NCBI RefSeq assembly: GCF_016803135.1
Contig: NZ_JAEVFE010000006.1
Coordinates: 1 to 64,000, forward strand
Length of the DNA: 64,000 bases
Direction of reading: 5' to 3'
From: Altererythrobacter sp. C41
Lineage (GTDB): Bacteria; Pseudomonadota; Alphaproteobacteria; Sphingomonadales; Sphingomonadaceae
The translations under genes and the position numbers were made by a program. This document shows, one piece after another, positions 15,738 through 24,435 of this stretch. Below the pieces are notes generated by a model. The model saw only the letters and a list, made by a program, of their open reading frames with translations. It was not told the DNA's origin and ran no database searches. Numbering within the stretch: the stretch's first letter is position 1; the number at the start of each line of letters is the position of its first letter.

Positions 15738-16721
15738 ATGAATAGCAAGAATCCGCCCGCGGGCTCGCAGCTCGATCGCGTCCTGGTGCTTGAACTGGTC
15801 CGCGTCACCGAAGCCGCCGCGATCGCCGCGAGCGAGCTGATCGGGCGCGGCGACGAGAAGGCGGCCGATGCCGCCGCGGTCGAAGCCATGCGCCACGCCT
15901 TCGACCAGCTCGAGATCGACGGGACCGTGGTGATCGGCGAGGGCGAACGCGACGAGGCGCCGATGCTCTACATCGGGGAGAAAGTCGGTGGAGCGCCGGG
16001 CAAGGGGCCGAAGATCGACATCGCGCTCGATCCGCTCGAAGGGACCACCATCACCGCCAAGGCAGGCCCCAATGCGCTCGCCGTGCTGGCCGCTGCGGAA
16101 AAGGGCTGCCTGCTCAACGCGCCCGACACCTACATGGACAAGCTCGCGGTCGGTCCGGGGTATCCCGAGGGGATCATCGATCTCGCCAAGACCCCGACCG
16201 AGAACGTCTGCGCGGTGGCCGAGGCCAAGGGCGTCGAGCCCAAGGACATCATCGTCTGCGTGCTCGACCGGCCACGCCATGCGGAGCTGATCGCCGAGCT
16301 GCGCGGACTCGGCTGCGGCGTGGTGCTGATCGGCGACGGCGACGTGGCGGGCGTGATCGCGACGACCGATCCCGAAACCACGATCGACATGTACATGGGC
16401 CAGGGCGGTGCACCCGAAGGCGTGCTCGCGGCCGCCGCGCTGCGCTGCGTCGGCGGGCAGTTCAACGGCCGGCTGGTGTTCCGCAACGAGGACGAGAAGC
16501 GCCGCGCGGCCAAGTGGGGTATCGAGGACCTCGACCGGATCTACAAGCTGGAGGATCTGGCCAAGGGCGACTGCATCTTCGCCGCGACCGGCGTCACCTC
16601 AGGATCGCTGCTCGAAGGCGTGAAGCGCCTGCGCGGCGGCAGGATGACGACCGAAAGCGTCGTCATGCGCGCCAGCAGCGGCACGGTGCGCTGGATCAAG
16701 GGCGAACATCGGCTCCCCTAA
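15738..16721 (+). CDS. glpX: Class II fructose-1,6-bisphosphatase (GlpX type)
   Basis: Dephosphorylates fructose-1,6-bisphosphate in gluconeogenesis. The 327-residue length is right for GlpX. Diagnostic are TVVIGEGERDEAPMLYIGE and the metal/phosphate block IDIALDPLEGTTITAK, with KLAVGPGYPEG and a C-terminal ATGVTSGSLLEGVKR. The class II fold is a Mg/Mn-dependent lithium-sensitive phosphatase. GGAGG (about 15721) precedes ATG 15738, and homology also begins there, so the longer open frame is ignored. It is not adjacent to glycerol genes here, so a housekeeping gluconeogenic role is likely. Confidence 0.95.
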   Translation: MNSKNPPAGSQLDRVLVLELVRVTEAAAIAASELIGRGDEKAADAAAVEAMRHAFDQLEIDGTVVIGEGERDEAPMLYIGEKVGGAPGKGPKIDIALDPLEGTTITAKAGPNALAVLAAAEKGCLLNAPDTYMDKLAVGPGYPEGIIDLAKTPTENVCAVAEAKGVEPKDIIVCVLDRPRHAELIAELRGLGCGVVLIGDGDVAGVIATTDPETTIDMYMGQGGAPEGVLAAAALRCVGGQFNGRLVFRNEDEKRRAAKWGIEDLDRIYKLEDLAKGDCIFAATGVTSGSLLEGVKRLRGGRMTTESVVMRASSGTVRWIKGEHRLP

Positions 16722-16846
16722 AGATCCTCCTTATTTGCTCCTGCAGCGAAAACGGGGAGGATCGGGTGCCCCCTGTTGCAATCGCGTGACGCCGGGCTAA
16801 GCGAAGCGGACCGATTCCCGCCGCAGCAACGAAGGTACCCCGCGCG

Positions 16847-17782
16847 ATGAAGATCATGTCCGGCAACTCGAACCTGCCGCTCGCCCGCGCGGTCGCCGCC
16901 TATCTCGAGATGCCGCTGACAGACGCCAGCGTCCGCCGCTTCGCCGACGAGGAGGTTTTCGTCGAGATCCACGAGAACGTGCGCGGCGAGGATGTCTTCC
17001 TGATCCAGCCGACCAGCTTCCCGGCGAACGACAACCTGATGGAACTGCTGATCTGCATCGACGCGCTCAAGCGCGCCTCGGCCACGCGGATCACCGCGGT
17101 CGTGCCTTACTTCGGCTATGCCCGGCAGGACCGGAAGCCGGGTCCGCGCACGCCGATCTCGGCCAAGCTGGTCGCCAACCTGATCACCCAGGCGGGCGCC
17201 GACCGCGTGCTCGCGGTCGATCTCCATGCCGGGCAGATCCAGGGCTTCTTCGATATCCCGACCGACAACCTCTACGCCGCACCGGTCATGGCCGCCGACA
17301 TCCAGGCGCGCTACGGCGACCGCGACCTGATGGTCGTCAGCCCCGACGTCGGCGGCGTGGTCCGCGCCCGTGCGCTGGCCAAGCGGCTCGACAACGCGCC
17401 GCTGGCGATCGTCGACAAGCGCCGCGACCGCCCCGGCGAGAGCGAGGTCATGAACATCATCGGCGATGTGAAGGGCCGCCACTGCATCCTGATCGACGAC
17501 ATCGTCGATTCGGGCGGTACGCTGTGCAACGCGGCGCAGGCGCTGCTCGACCAGGGCGCGACCTCGGTCGCGGCCTATATCACTCACGGCGTGCTTTCGG
17601 GCGGCGCGGTGGCGCGGGTGGACGGCTCGACGCTGACCGAGCTGGTCATCACCGACACGATCCGCCCGACCGACGCGGCGCAGGATTCGGACAAGATCCG
17701 TATTCTCACCGTTGCCCCGCTGATCGGCGAAGCCGTTCGCCGCATCGCCGACGAAAGCTCCGTCAGCTCGCTTTTCGACTGA
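16847..17782 (+). CDS. prs: Ribose-phosphate pyrophosphokinase
   Basis: Makes PRPP from ribose-5-phosphate and ATP for purine, pyrimidine, histidine and NAD synthesis. A 311-residue class I enzyme. The N-terminal [19 protein letters not shown], the catalytic flexible-loop region [11 protein letters not shown], the ribose-phosphate loop and the PRPP-binding [11 protein letters not shown] are all present. hisN starts one base after its stop, so both are probably co-transcribed, and PRPP feeds the histidine pathway. Confidence 0.97.
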   Translation: MKIMSGNSNLPLARAVAAYLEMPLTDASVRRFADEEVFVEIHENVRGEDVFLIQPTSFPANDNLMELLICIDALKRASATRITAVVPYFGYARQDRKPGPRTPISAKLVANLITQAGADRVLAVDLHAGQIQGFFDIPTDNLYAAPVMAADIQARYGDRDLMVVSPDVGGVVRARALAKRLDNAPLAIVDKRRDRPGESEVMNIIGDVKGRHCILIDDIVDSGGTLCNAAQALLDQGATSVAAYITHGVLSGGAVARVDGSTLTELVITDTIRPTDAAQDSDKIRILTVAPLIGEAVRRIADESSVSSLFD

Positions 17783-17783
17783 C

Positions 17784-18590
17784 ATGGCGACGGACAGCGA
17801 TATCGCGCTCGCCAACCGGCTGGCGGACGCGGCGGGCGAGGCGATCCGCCCGCTGTTTCGCGGCGAATGGGCCGAGGAACGCAAGAGCGACGCAACGTTC
17901 GTGACCGAAGCCGACCGCGCCGCCGAGGCGGCCATGCGCGCGATCATCGAGAGCGAGCGGCCGGGCGACGGGATCATCGGCGAGGAATATGGCAACCGCA
18001 ACCCGGCCGCCGCGCGCCAGTGGGTGCTCGACCCTATCGACGGCACGACCAGTTTCATCGCCGGGCGGCCGATCTTCGGCACGCTGATCGCGCTGATGGA
18101 AGATGGCTGGCCGGTGCTGGGCGTGATCGATCAGCCGGTCCTGCGCGAACGGTGGGTCGGACGTGTCGGTCATGGCACAACCTTCAACGGCAAGCCTGTC
18201 CGTTCGGCGCCCTGTCCGGAGCTTTCCAACGCGGTGCTCGGCACGACCAGCCCCCACTGTTTCTCGGGCGAGCAGGTCGACGCCTTCATGAGCCTCGCCA
18301 AGGCGGTGGCCGAGCGCAAGATCGTCTACGGAGGCGACTGCTACAGCTACGGCCTCGTCGCCTCGGGCCATATGGACCTGGTGTGCGAGGCGGGGCTGCA
18401 ACTGCACGATTTCGCCGCGCTCGTGCCGGTGGTCGAGGGAGCCGGCGGAACCATGTGCGACTGGCAAGGCGAACCGCTCAACGCTCATTCGACCGGTGAA
18501 GTGCTCGCGATCGGCGATCCCGCCCGGCTGGAGGACGTGATCGAGGCGATGGCCGGCATTGCGCACGGGGCAGAGCACTCGCACGGTTAG
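17784..18590 (+). CDS. hisN: Histidinol-phosphatase, inositol-monophosphatase family (HisN type)
   Basis: A 268-residue Mg-dependent phosphatase of the IMPase fold. GEEYG (about residues 66-70) and the metal-binding LDPIDGTTSF (82-91) are followed by a C-terminal HDFAALVPVVEGAGG. The family includes the HisN histidinol-phosphatases of actinobacteria and alphaproteobacteria, which lack the HisB-type enzyme. Its position directly behind prs favours a histidine-pathway role, but a generic inositol-phosphatase or CysQ activity cannot be excluded from sequence. There is only one base between prs stop and this start. Confidence 0.82.
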   Translation: MATDSDIALANRLADAAGEAIRPLFRGEWAEERKSDATFVTEADRAAEAAMRAIIESERPGDGIIGEEYGNRNPAAARQWVLDPIDGTTSFIAGRPIFGTLIALMEDGWPVLGVIDQPVLRERWVGRVGHGTTFNGKPVRSAPCPELSNAVLGTTSPHCFSGEQVDAFMSLAKAVAERKIVYGGDCYSYGLVASGHMDLVCEAGLQLHDFAALVPVVEGAGGTMCDWQGEPLNAHSTGEVLAIGDPARLEDVIEAMAGIAHGAEHSHG

Positions 18591-18626
18591 CCAAATGCTA
18601 AGCCCTGCGCGCTAATCCTCGCGCGC

Positions 18627-20651
18627 ATGGCGACCACACCTTTCGAAGGCAACCTCGTTCCCGCGCCCGGAGCGCTGCGCGCGCGCAGCGCATGGGCGCG
18701 CCTCGTCGTTGCGTTCCCGTTCGCGCTCATGGCGCTCGTCTCGCTGATCGAGCTGGCGCTCGCCGATCGCAAGTATGGGCTGTTCACCGGCGGTTTCGGC
18801 CAGTCGCGTGCGGTCGATACGCCGGGCGAGATCGCCTTGTTCTTCCTCGGCTATATTGCCGCACAGGCCGTGATCGCGCTGGCAGGCTGGGCGCTTGCCC
18901 TGCGTCTCGCGCGGCGCGGCCCCGCCTGGGCGACCTGCTTTGCCTTCGCGCTCCTGAACGGCGCACTGTTCTGCGGGTTGCTTGCCGCGCAGTACCAGCT
19001 CCATTCCTACTTCAGCGACGCGGTCGGCTTCGCGCTGCTCAAGCAGCTCGGCGGCGGGAGCCTGGTCGATGCGATCCTGTTCGGGCTGAGCGAGATCGGC
19101 GTGGCCCTGATCGCGTTGCTGGCCGTCGTCATCGGCGCATGGATCGTGTGGAGATCGCTTGCCTGGCTGCTGCCGCGAAACCTGCCGCGCCCGACCGCGC
19201 CGCGACGGGCGGTGTGGGTGGCAGTGATCGCCGGATTTCTCCTTGCCGCCTTCGCCATCCCGCGCACCGGAAGCGACGCCGCCTTCGGACTCAACCGCAC
19301 GCTCGCATGGCAGGCGCTGACGGGGACGCTCGATCTCGCAAGCGACGTCGACCGTGACGGCTACGGCCTGTTCGGCATCCAGCACGACACCGCGCCGTTC
19401 GATGGTAGCCGCCATCCGCTGGCGCTCGATGTCCCCGGCAACGGGGTGGACGAGGACGGCTATGGCGGTGATCTGCGCCTGGTTCCACTCGCTGCGCCGC
19501 TGGGCCAGCAGGTGTTTACCGGCGATCGCCCGCATGTCGTGATCGTGGTGATGGAATCGACCCGCGGCGACGTGCTCGGCAAGCGGATTGGCGGCAAGCC
19601 GGTCGCGCCCAACCTCGAGGCGATCGCGGCAGCGGGCAGCGCGGTCTATCCCGCTTACAGCCATGTCGGCTTCACCACCGAATCGCTCAAGTCGATCTTC
19701 TCCGGCCAGCTCGCCCCGCGCGAGGGCGATCCCTCGCTGTTCCGCGATCTGAAGGCGAGCGGCTATCGCATCGGAGTTTTCTCGGGTCAGCCTGAGGATT
19801 TCGGCGGGATTTCGGAGACGGTCGGCATGCGCGAGAGCGCCGAGGTCTTCGTCGATGCAGAACGCTTGCGGAACAAGCGGGCGTTCGACTTCGCCGCGCA
19901 GGGCAGCCTGCTGGTCGACGAAAGCCATTTGCTCGCCGCCTTCGATCGTACGCTCGGTGCGGAGGACTGGCAGGCGCGGCCGCACTTCGTCTATTTCAAC
20001 TTCCAGTCGCCGCATTTCCCCTACGATCACGAAGGCGTGCCGGCGCGCATGGTCGATACTCCGATCGAGCGCGGCGCGATCGGCGCGGACCGGGCGGAGG
20101 ACGTGCAGGCGACCTACTGGAACGCAGTGGCCAACGCCGATGCCTGGCTGGGCGAGGTCGTGCAGCGGCTCAAGGCGAAGGGCGTGTGGGAGAACACCTT
20201 GCTGATCGTCACCGGCGATCATGGCGAGGATCTGTTCGAAGATGGCTTTCTCGGTCACGGCCATGTGATCAACGCCCGCCAGTTCGGCACGATGCTGGTC
20301 GCCAACCGCCCCGGCATTCTGCCGCCCGCGCCAATCGCACTGGCGGACTATCGCGCTATCCTGACGGCCGCACTGCGGAGCGAGCCGCCCGGAGTGCCTG
20401 CCGCGCCGCCTTTCCTCCATATCGGCCCGCTCGATACGCCGACGGCAATCGGGCTCGCCGGGCCGGGGGGAGAACTCGCCAGCCTGCGCCTCGACACCGG
20501 CGAGGCCTGCCTCGTCGAACGCGGCGAATGCGCACCGCATGGCACGTTCACGGGGGCCGCGAAGACGCGAATCGAGGCGTTGATCGCCCGCTGGGGCTCC
20601 GAACGCTGGCGTGCCCATGAGCGCGCTGAAGGAACTTCGGCGGTGGAATGA
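18627..20651 (+). CDS. Membrane-bound sulfatase/LtaS-like hydrolase-transferase
   Basis: A 674-residue protein. About five hydrophobic helices occupy residues 25-215, followed by a short linker and a sulfatase-family alkaline phosphatase-like domain. The domain holds HVVIVVMESTRGD with the nucleophile position, FTTESLKSIFSG, HFVYFNFQSPHFPYDH and LIVTGDHGEDLFEDG (metal ligands). The membrane-plus-sulfatase layout is that of lipoteichoic acid synthase and phosphoethanolamine/phosphoglycerol transferases; in Gram-negative bacteria these usually modify LPS or periplasmic glucans. The substrate cannot be named. A DxDxDGYG-like repeat (DVDRDGYG ... NGVDEDGYGGD) between helices and enzyme may bind calcium. 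Confidence 0.8.
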   Translation: MATTPFEGNLVPAPGALRARSAWARLVVAFPFALMALVSLIELALADRKYGLFTGGFGQSRAVDTPGEIALFFLGYIAAQAVIALAGWALALRLARRGPAWATCFAFALLNGALFCGLLAAQYQLHSYFSDAVGFALLKQLGGGSLVDAILFGLSEIGVALIALLAVVIGAWIVWRSLAWLLPRNLPRPTAPRRAVWVAVIAGFLLAAFAIPRTGSDAAFGLNRTLAWQALTGTLDLASDVDRDGYGLFGIQHDTAPFDGSRHPLALDVPGNGVDEDGYGGDLRLVPLAAPLGQQVFTGDRPHVVIVVMESTRGDVLGKRIGGKPVAPNLEAIAAAGSAVYPAYSHVGFTTESLKSIFSGQLAPREGDPSLFRDLKASGYRIGVFSGQPEDFGGISETVGMRESAEVFVDAERLRNKRAFDFAAQGSLLVDESHLLAAFDRTLGAEDWQARPHFVYFNFQSPHFPYDHEGVPARMVDTPIERGAIGADRAEDVQATYWNAVANADAWLGEVVQRLKAKGVWENTLLIVTGDHGEDLFEDGFLGHGHVINARQFGTMLVANRPGILPPAPIALADYRAILTAALRSEPPGVPAAPPFLHIGPLDTPTAIGLAGPGGELASLRLDTGEACLVERGECAPHGTFTGAAKTRIEALIARWGSERWRAHERAEGTSAVE

Positions 20652-20679
20652 GCGCCGCGCATGGTCCACTAGGGCGCGC

Positions 20680-21429
20680 ATGACAGCATCGGCATCGTTG
20701 GAAGGGCGGATCGCCCTCGTCACCGGCGCAGCGCGCGGGCTCGGATACGCGATTGCCCGGCGGCTTGCCGCGGGGGGAGCGGCCGTCTGGCTCAACGGGC
20801 GCGACCCCGCCGCGCTCGACGCGGCGGCGGAGCGGATCGGCGATTTGGCGCGGCCGATCGCCTTCGATATCGCCGACGACGCGGCGAGCGCGGACGCCTT
20901 CGCGCGGATCGAGCGCGAGGGCGGGCTCGATATCCTCGTGAACAATGCCGGAGCCCGTGACCGGCGCGGGATGGCGGAGCTCGACCGGGAGGCCGTGCGC
21001 GCCATGCTGGATACCAATCTGGTCGCGCCTTTCGATCTCGCGCGCCGCGCCGCACCATTGATGCGCGCGCGCGGTTACGGGCGGATCGTCAACATCACCT
21101 CGATCGCCGCCGAGATCGCGCGCGGCGATGCGGCCTATACCGCGAGCAAGGGCGGACTTGCCGCTTTGACCCGCGCATTCGCGGCGGAACTCGGCGGCGA
21201 CGGCATCACCGTCAACTCGGTCGCGCCGGGCTATTTCGCGACCGATGCAAACGCGGAGATGGTCGCCGATCCCGCGATCGCCGCGCATCTCGCCCGGCGC
21301 ACATCGCTCGGCCGCTGGGGCAAGCCGCACGAGATCGCAGGCGCGGTCGCCTTCCTCGCTTCGCCCGAGGCATCCTATGTCACCGGGCAGACGCTCGCGG
21401 TCGACGGCGGCTATCTCGCCCACTTCTGA
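20680..21429 (+). CDS. SDR-family oxidoreductase (FabG/gluconate-5-dehydrogenase-like)
   Basis: A 249-residue classical short-chain dehydrogenase. It has the TGAARGLG dinucleotide-binding loop, NNAG (NNAGARDR), the catalytic S-x(n)-YxxxK (ITSIAAEIARGDAAYTASKGG), and a C-terminal AVDGGYLAHF. It ends with the AVDGGY typical of FabG-like enzymes. The exact substrate is open; gluconate 5-dehydrogenase or 3-oxoacyl-ACP reductase-like roles are possible. ATG at 20680 follows AGGG; an upstream ATG overlapping the sulfatase end is an alternative start. It lies close downstream of the sulfatase gene. Confidence 0.82.
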   Translation: MTASASLEGRIALVTGAARGLGYAIARRLAAGGAAVWLNGRDPAALDAAAERIGDLARPIAFDIADDAASADAFARIEREGGLDILVNNAGARDRRGMAELDREAVRAMLDTNLVAPFDLARRAAPLMRARGYGRIVNITSIAAEIARGDAAYTASKGGLAALTRAFAAELGGDGITVNSVAPGYFATDANAEMVADPAIAAHLARRTSLGRWGKPHEIAGAVAFLASPEASYVTGQTLAVDGGYLAHF

Positions 21430-21552
21430 AAGCTTGCATTCCGCGCCGATTTCGCTAGGGGCGCGTGCTTCACCGACACGTGTTTCATGTGCCGGCCTGG
21501 CGACAAGGGCTGCCAGGGCTGGTTCGACGTGTCTCTGTTACAGGAGATGAAA

Positions 21553-21756
21553 ATGCCCAAACTGAAGACCAAGAGCGGCGTGAAGAAGCGCTTCAAGCTC
21601 ACCGCGACCGGCAAGGTCAAGCACGGTGTTGCCGGCAAGCGCCACCGCCTGATCAGCCACAACGCGAAGTACATCCGCCAGAACCGCGGCACCACCGTCC
21701 TGTCCGAAGCGGACAGCCGCACGGTGAAGAAGTGGGCCCCGTACGGGCTTGATTGA
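21553..21756 (+). CDS. rpmI: 50S ribosomal protein L35
   Basis: A 67-residue basic protein beginning [17 protein letters not shown] and continuing with [13 protein letters not shown], the L35 pattern. It lies upstream of rplT as usual. infC is not adjacent, which is typical for alphaproteobacteria with dispersed ribosomal genes. AGGAG precedes ATG 21553. The leader (21430-21552) contains a short stem-loop CCTGGC/GCCAGG, which could take part in L20-type autoregulation but does not obviously match a known L20 leader. Confidence 0.97.
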   Translation: MPKLKTKSGVKKRFKLTATGKVKHGVAGKRHRLISHNAKYIRQNRGTTVLSEADSRTVKKWAPYGLD

Positions 21757-21773
21757 TAGCTGAGCGGCTCCAG

Positions 21774-21840
21774 CCCGCTCCCTCGCCCTTCCACCCGGAT
21801 TATGCCCGGGAGGATCCGGGTGGAAGGGCGGGGGAGCGGG
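21774..21840. repeat. 27-bp inverted repeat (long hairpin) between rpmI and rplT
   Basis: The left arm is 21774-21800 and the right arm 21814-21840. They pair over 27 bases with one G.U wobble and enclose a 13-base loop. It is the longest and most perfect hairpin in the window and sits in the 112-base gap between L35 and L20, with no U-run after it. It could be an attenuator, an RNA-processing site (RNase III substrate) or a mobile palindromic element. The loop itself carries CCCGGG. Confidence 0.8.
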
Positions 21841-21868
21841 CCGGCACCGCATTCTGAAAGGATAACAC

Positions 21869-22228
21869 ATGCCTCGCATCAAACGCGGCGTTACCACGCG
21901 CCAGAAGCACAAGCGGATTCTCGACCAGGCCAAGGGCTATCGCGGTCGCCGCAAGAACACCATCCGCATCGCCCGTCAGGCGGTCGAGAAGGCCGGGCAG
22001 TATGCCTACCGCGACCGCAAGGTTAAGAAGCGGAACTTCCGCGCGCTGTGGATCCAGCGCATCAATGCGGCGGTTCGCGCAGAGGGCCTGACCTACTCGC
22101 AGTTCATGCACGGCGTGAAGCTCGCCGGCATCGAGCTCGACCGCAAGGTCATGGCGGACCTCGCGATGAACGAAGGCGGCGCCTTCCAGTCGATCATCGC
22201 GCAGGCGAAGAAGGCCCTTCCGGCCTGA
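21869..22228 (+). CDS. rplT: 50S ribosomal protein L20
   Basis: A 119-residue protein, the standard L20 length, beginning [26 protein letters not shown] and ending in a helix-rich C-terminal domain ([16 protein letters not shown]). L20 binds 23S rRNA early in 50S assembly and in other bacteria represses its own operon. AAAGGA precedes ATG 21869. The coupling with rpmI is broken by the long hairpin at 21774-21840. A strong terminator follows the gene. Confidence 0.98.
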   Translation: MPRIKRGVTTRQKHKRILDQAKGYRGRRKNTIRIARQAVEKAGQYAYRDRKVKKRNFRALWIQRINAAVRAEGLTYSQFMHGVKLAGIELDRKVMADLAMNEGGAFQSIIAQAKKALPA

Positions 22229-22263
22229 CGCATAAGGGGTTTCGAGCCCCATCGATGCTCAAG

Positions 22264-22309
22264 AGAGGGCGCGGCAGGCATATCGCCTGCCGCGCCCTCT
22301 AAGTTTTTT
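22264..22309 (+). terminator. Intrinsic terminator of rpmI-rplT
   Basis: AGAGGGCGCGGCAGGC (22264-22279) pairs perfectly with 22285-22300 (GCCTGCCGCGCCCTCT) over 16 bases with a five-base loop, then AAG and six T (22304-22309). It is a textbook rho-independent terminator for the rplT transcript. Confidence 0.97.
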
Positions 22310-22388
22310 GGGGTCGTATCGCTTCCCCCCGCGCCCGGCGCCCGGTATTCTCCGCAGGCAAAGGGGGGCAAACGGGGCGCGAATTAGG

Positions 22389-23270
22389 ATGGCGACGCAA
22401 TGCGACATCGCGGTGCGCTTCCATGCACCGCCGGCGGATCTCGCGAGGTTCTTCACGACCTTCTACCGGGTCGAGATCACCGTCGCGCAAGGCGCACGCG
22501 TTGCCGATGCCCTGCAGCCCGAATGGGGCAACCTGCGCTTCTTCAGGGGCGATCTGCCCGTCACCCGCTCGGTGAGCGGAGACGAAGTTCGCGGCGCCGA
22601 CTTCGTACCGACCGGGCCGAGCACGAGCCTCCTCGAATTCACTCTCGGCAATACGCGTATCTGGGGCATCGGTCTGCTACCGCTCGGCTGGAGCACGTTC
22701 ATCGGCAGCCCTGCCGACCGGATGGCCAACCGCGTGTTCGACGGCCGCGCCGAGCCCGCCTTCGCGCCTTTCGTGCCGCTCGCCGACGAGCTCACCGGCA
22801 GTGCGGAGCGCGAAAGCGAGGAATACGACCGATTGGTCGCGTTCTTTCGGGACGAAGCGCCCCGGCACGGGCCCGAGGACTCGCGCATCCAGGCGATCCA
22901 CGCGATGCTGCTGGAAGAAGACCTGCCCGACGTCGCCACGCTGGCCGAGCGGACGGGTCTCAATCAGCGCACGCTGGAGCGGATCTCGCACCGCGCGTTC
23001 GGGTTCTCGCCCAAGCTGCTCCTGCGGCGCCAGCGCTTCATGCGCAGCCTTGCCGCCTTCATGGTCCGGCCCGACGCGCGCTGGAGCGGTTCGATCGACA
23101 GGCGCTATTGCGACCAGTCCCATTTCGTCCGCGATTGCCACGCGTTCCTCGGCATGGCGCCGAGCGAATATGCGGCGATGGACCACCCCGTCATGGCGAG
23201 CTTCCTGCGCGAACGTCTCCGCCTCCACGGCAGCCCTGTGCAGACCCTCGACGCACCTGGACGCGATTGA
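22389..23270 (+). CDS. AraC-family transcriptional regulator
   Basis: A 293-residue protein. The N-terminal two thirds form an effector-type domain, with an alpha/beta pattern (DIAVRFHAPPADLARFFTTFY, WGIGLLPLGWSTFIG) as in AraC regulators of sphingomonads that sense small ligands. The C-terminus carries two helix-turn-helix units: LPDVATLAERTGLNQRTLERISHRAFGFSP and the second from RRQRFMRSL to FVRDCHAFLG, the AraC signature. Start ATG 22389 is chosen because the conserved region starts there; the Shine-Dalgarno is weak. No obvious target gene lies next to it. Ligand and regulon are unknown. Confidence 0.82.
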   Translation: MATQCDIAVRFHAPPADLARFFTTFYRVEITVAQGARVADALQPEWGNLRFFRGDLPVTRSVSGDEVRGADFVPTGPSTSLLEFTLGNTRIWGIGLLPLGWSTFIGSPADRMANRVFDGRAEPAFAPFVPLADELTGSAERESEEYDRLVAFFRDEAPRHGPEDSRIQAIHAMLLEEDLPDVATLAERTGLNQRTLERISHRAFGFSPKLLLRRQRFMRSLAAFMVRPDARWSGSIDRRYCDQSHFVRDCHAFLGMAPSEYAAMDHPVMASFLRERLRLHGSPVQTLDAPGRD

Positions 23271-23334
23271 CGCGCGCCCGTGCGCGCGATGGCGCTTTGC
23301 GTTGGCGCGGATTTGGCGCTAGCGGGCCATCGCG

Positions 23335-24435
23335 ATGAGTGAACTGCAAACCCGCAAGGACCAAGCGATCGCGGCCATCGATGCCGCCGACAATCTGGAT
23401 GCGCTCGAGGCGCTGCGTGTCGAGGCGTTGGGCAAGCAGGGCTGGATCAGCCTGCTGCTCAAGACGCTCGGCCAGATGTCGCCCGAAGAGCGGCAGAACC
23501 AGGCGCCTGCGATCCAGGCTGCGCGAGGCGAAGTCGCCGACGCGATCGCCGCGCGCAAGGCCGCGCTCGAGAATGCCGAGCTGGAACGCCGGCTGGCGAG
23601 CGAGACTCTCGACCTTTCGCTGCCCGCGCCTCAGGCGCCGCGCGGCTCGGTGCACCCGGTCAGCCAGGTGATGGACGAACTGGCGGAGATCTTCGCCGAT
23701 CTCGGCTTCTCGGTTGCCACGGGTCCGGAGATCGAGGACGACTGGCACAACTTCACCGCGCTCAACATGGCCGAGACACACCCGGCGCGGGCGATGCACG
23801 ATACGTTCTACTTCCCGGACCGCGATGCGGAGAAGCGGCAAATGCTGCTGCGAACGCACACTTCGCCGGTGCAGATCCGCAGCATGGTGGCGCAGGGCGC
23901 GCCGATCCGCATCATTGCGCCCGGCCGCGTCTATCGCTCCGACAGCGATGCGACGCATACGCCGATGTTCCACCAGATCGAAGGCCTGGTGATCGACCGC
24001 GATATTCACCTCGGGCATCTCAAGTGGACGCTGGAGACCTTCCTCAAGGCCTTCTTCGAGCGCGACGACATCGTCCTGCGCCTGCGCCCGAGCTACTTCC
24101 CCTTCACCGAGCCTTCGGTGGAGGTCGATGTCGGCTGGCAGGCCGTGAACGGCAGGCGCGTGCTCGGCGGCGACGGCGATGCGCCGGGCCACGGCTGGAT
24201 GGAACTCCTTGGCAGCGGCATGGTCAACCGACGGGTGCTCGAATTCGCCGGGCTCGATCCCGACGAATGGCAGGGCTTCGCCTTCGGCGTCGGCGTCGAC
24301 CGCCTCGCCATGCTCAAATACGGGATGGACGACTTGCGCGCCTTCTTCGACGGCGATGCGCGGTGGCTTGCGCATTACGGCTTCTCGGCGTTCGATCAGC
24401 CGTCGATCTCGGCCGGCGTGGGAGCACGCGCATGA
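23335..24435 (+). CDS. pheS: Phenylalanyl-tRNA synthetase alpha subunit
   Basis: A 366-residue class II aminoacyl-tRNA synthetase subunit. An N-terminal coiled-coil tRNA-binding region (residues 1-90) precedes the catalytic domain. [10 protein letters not shown], motif 2 ([20 protein letters not shown]), the ATP/Phe region [13 protein letters not shown] and motif 3 [13 protein letters not shown] are seen. It overlaps pheT through ATGA (24432-24435), giving translational coupling for the alpha2-beta2 enzyme. Confidence 0.98.
   Translation: MSELQTRKDQAIAAIDAADNLDALEALRVEALGKQGWISLLLKTLGQMSPEERQNQAPAIQAARGEVADAIAARKAALENAELERRLASETLDLSLPAPQAPRGSVHPVSQVMDELAEIFADLGFSVATGPEIEDDWHNFTALNMAETHPARAMHDTFYFPDRDAEKRQMLLRTHTSPVQIRSMVAQGAPIRIIAPGRVYRSDSDATHTPMFHQIEGLVIDRDIHLGHLKWTLETFLKAFFERDDIVLRLRPSYFPFTEPSVEVDVGWQAVNGRRVLGGDGDAPGHGWMELLGSGMVNRRVLEFAGLDPDEWQGFAFGVGVDRLAMLKYGMDDLRAFFDGDARWLAHYGFSAFDQPSISAGVGARA

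Noticed and set aside
18612-21017. An 801-residue open frame on the minus strand opposite the sulfatase and SDR genes
   Set aside because: It has the Arg/Ala-rich composition of an antisense frame in GC-rich DNA, no family motif, and overlaps two clear genes on the plus strand.
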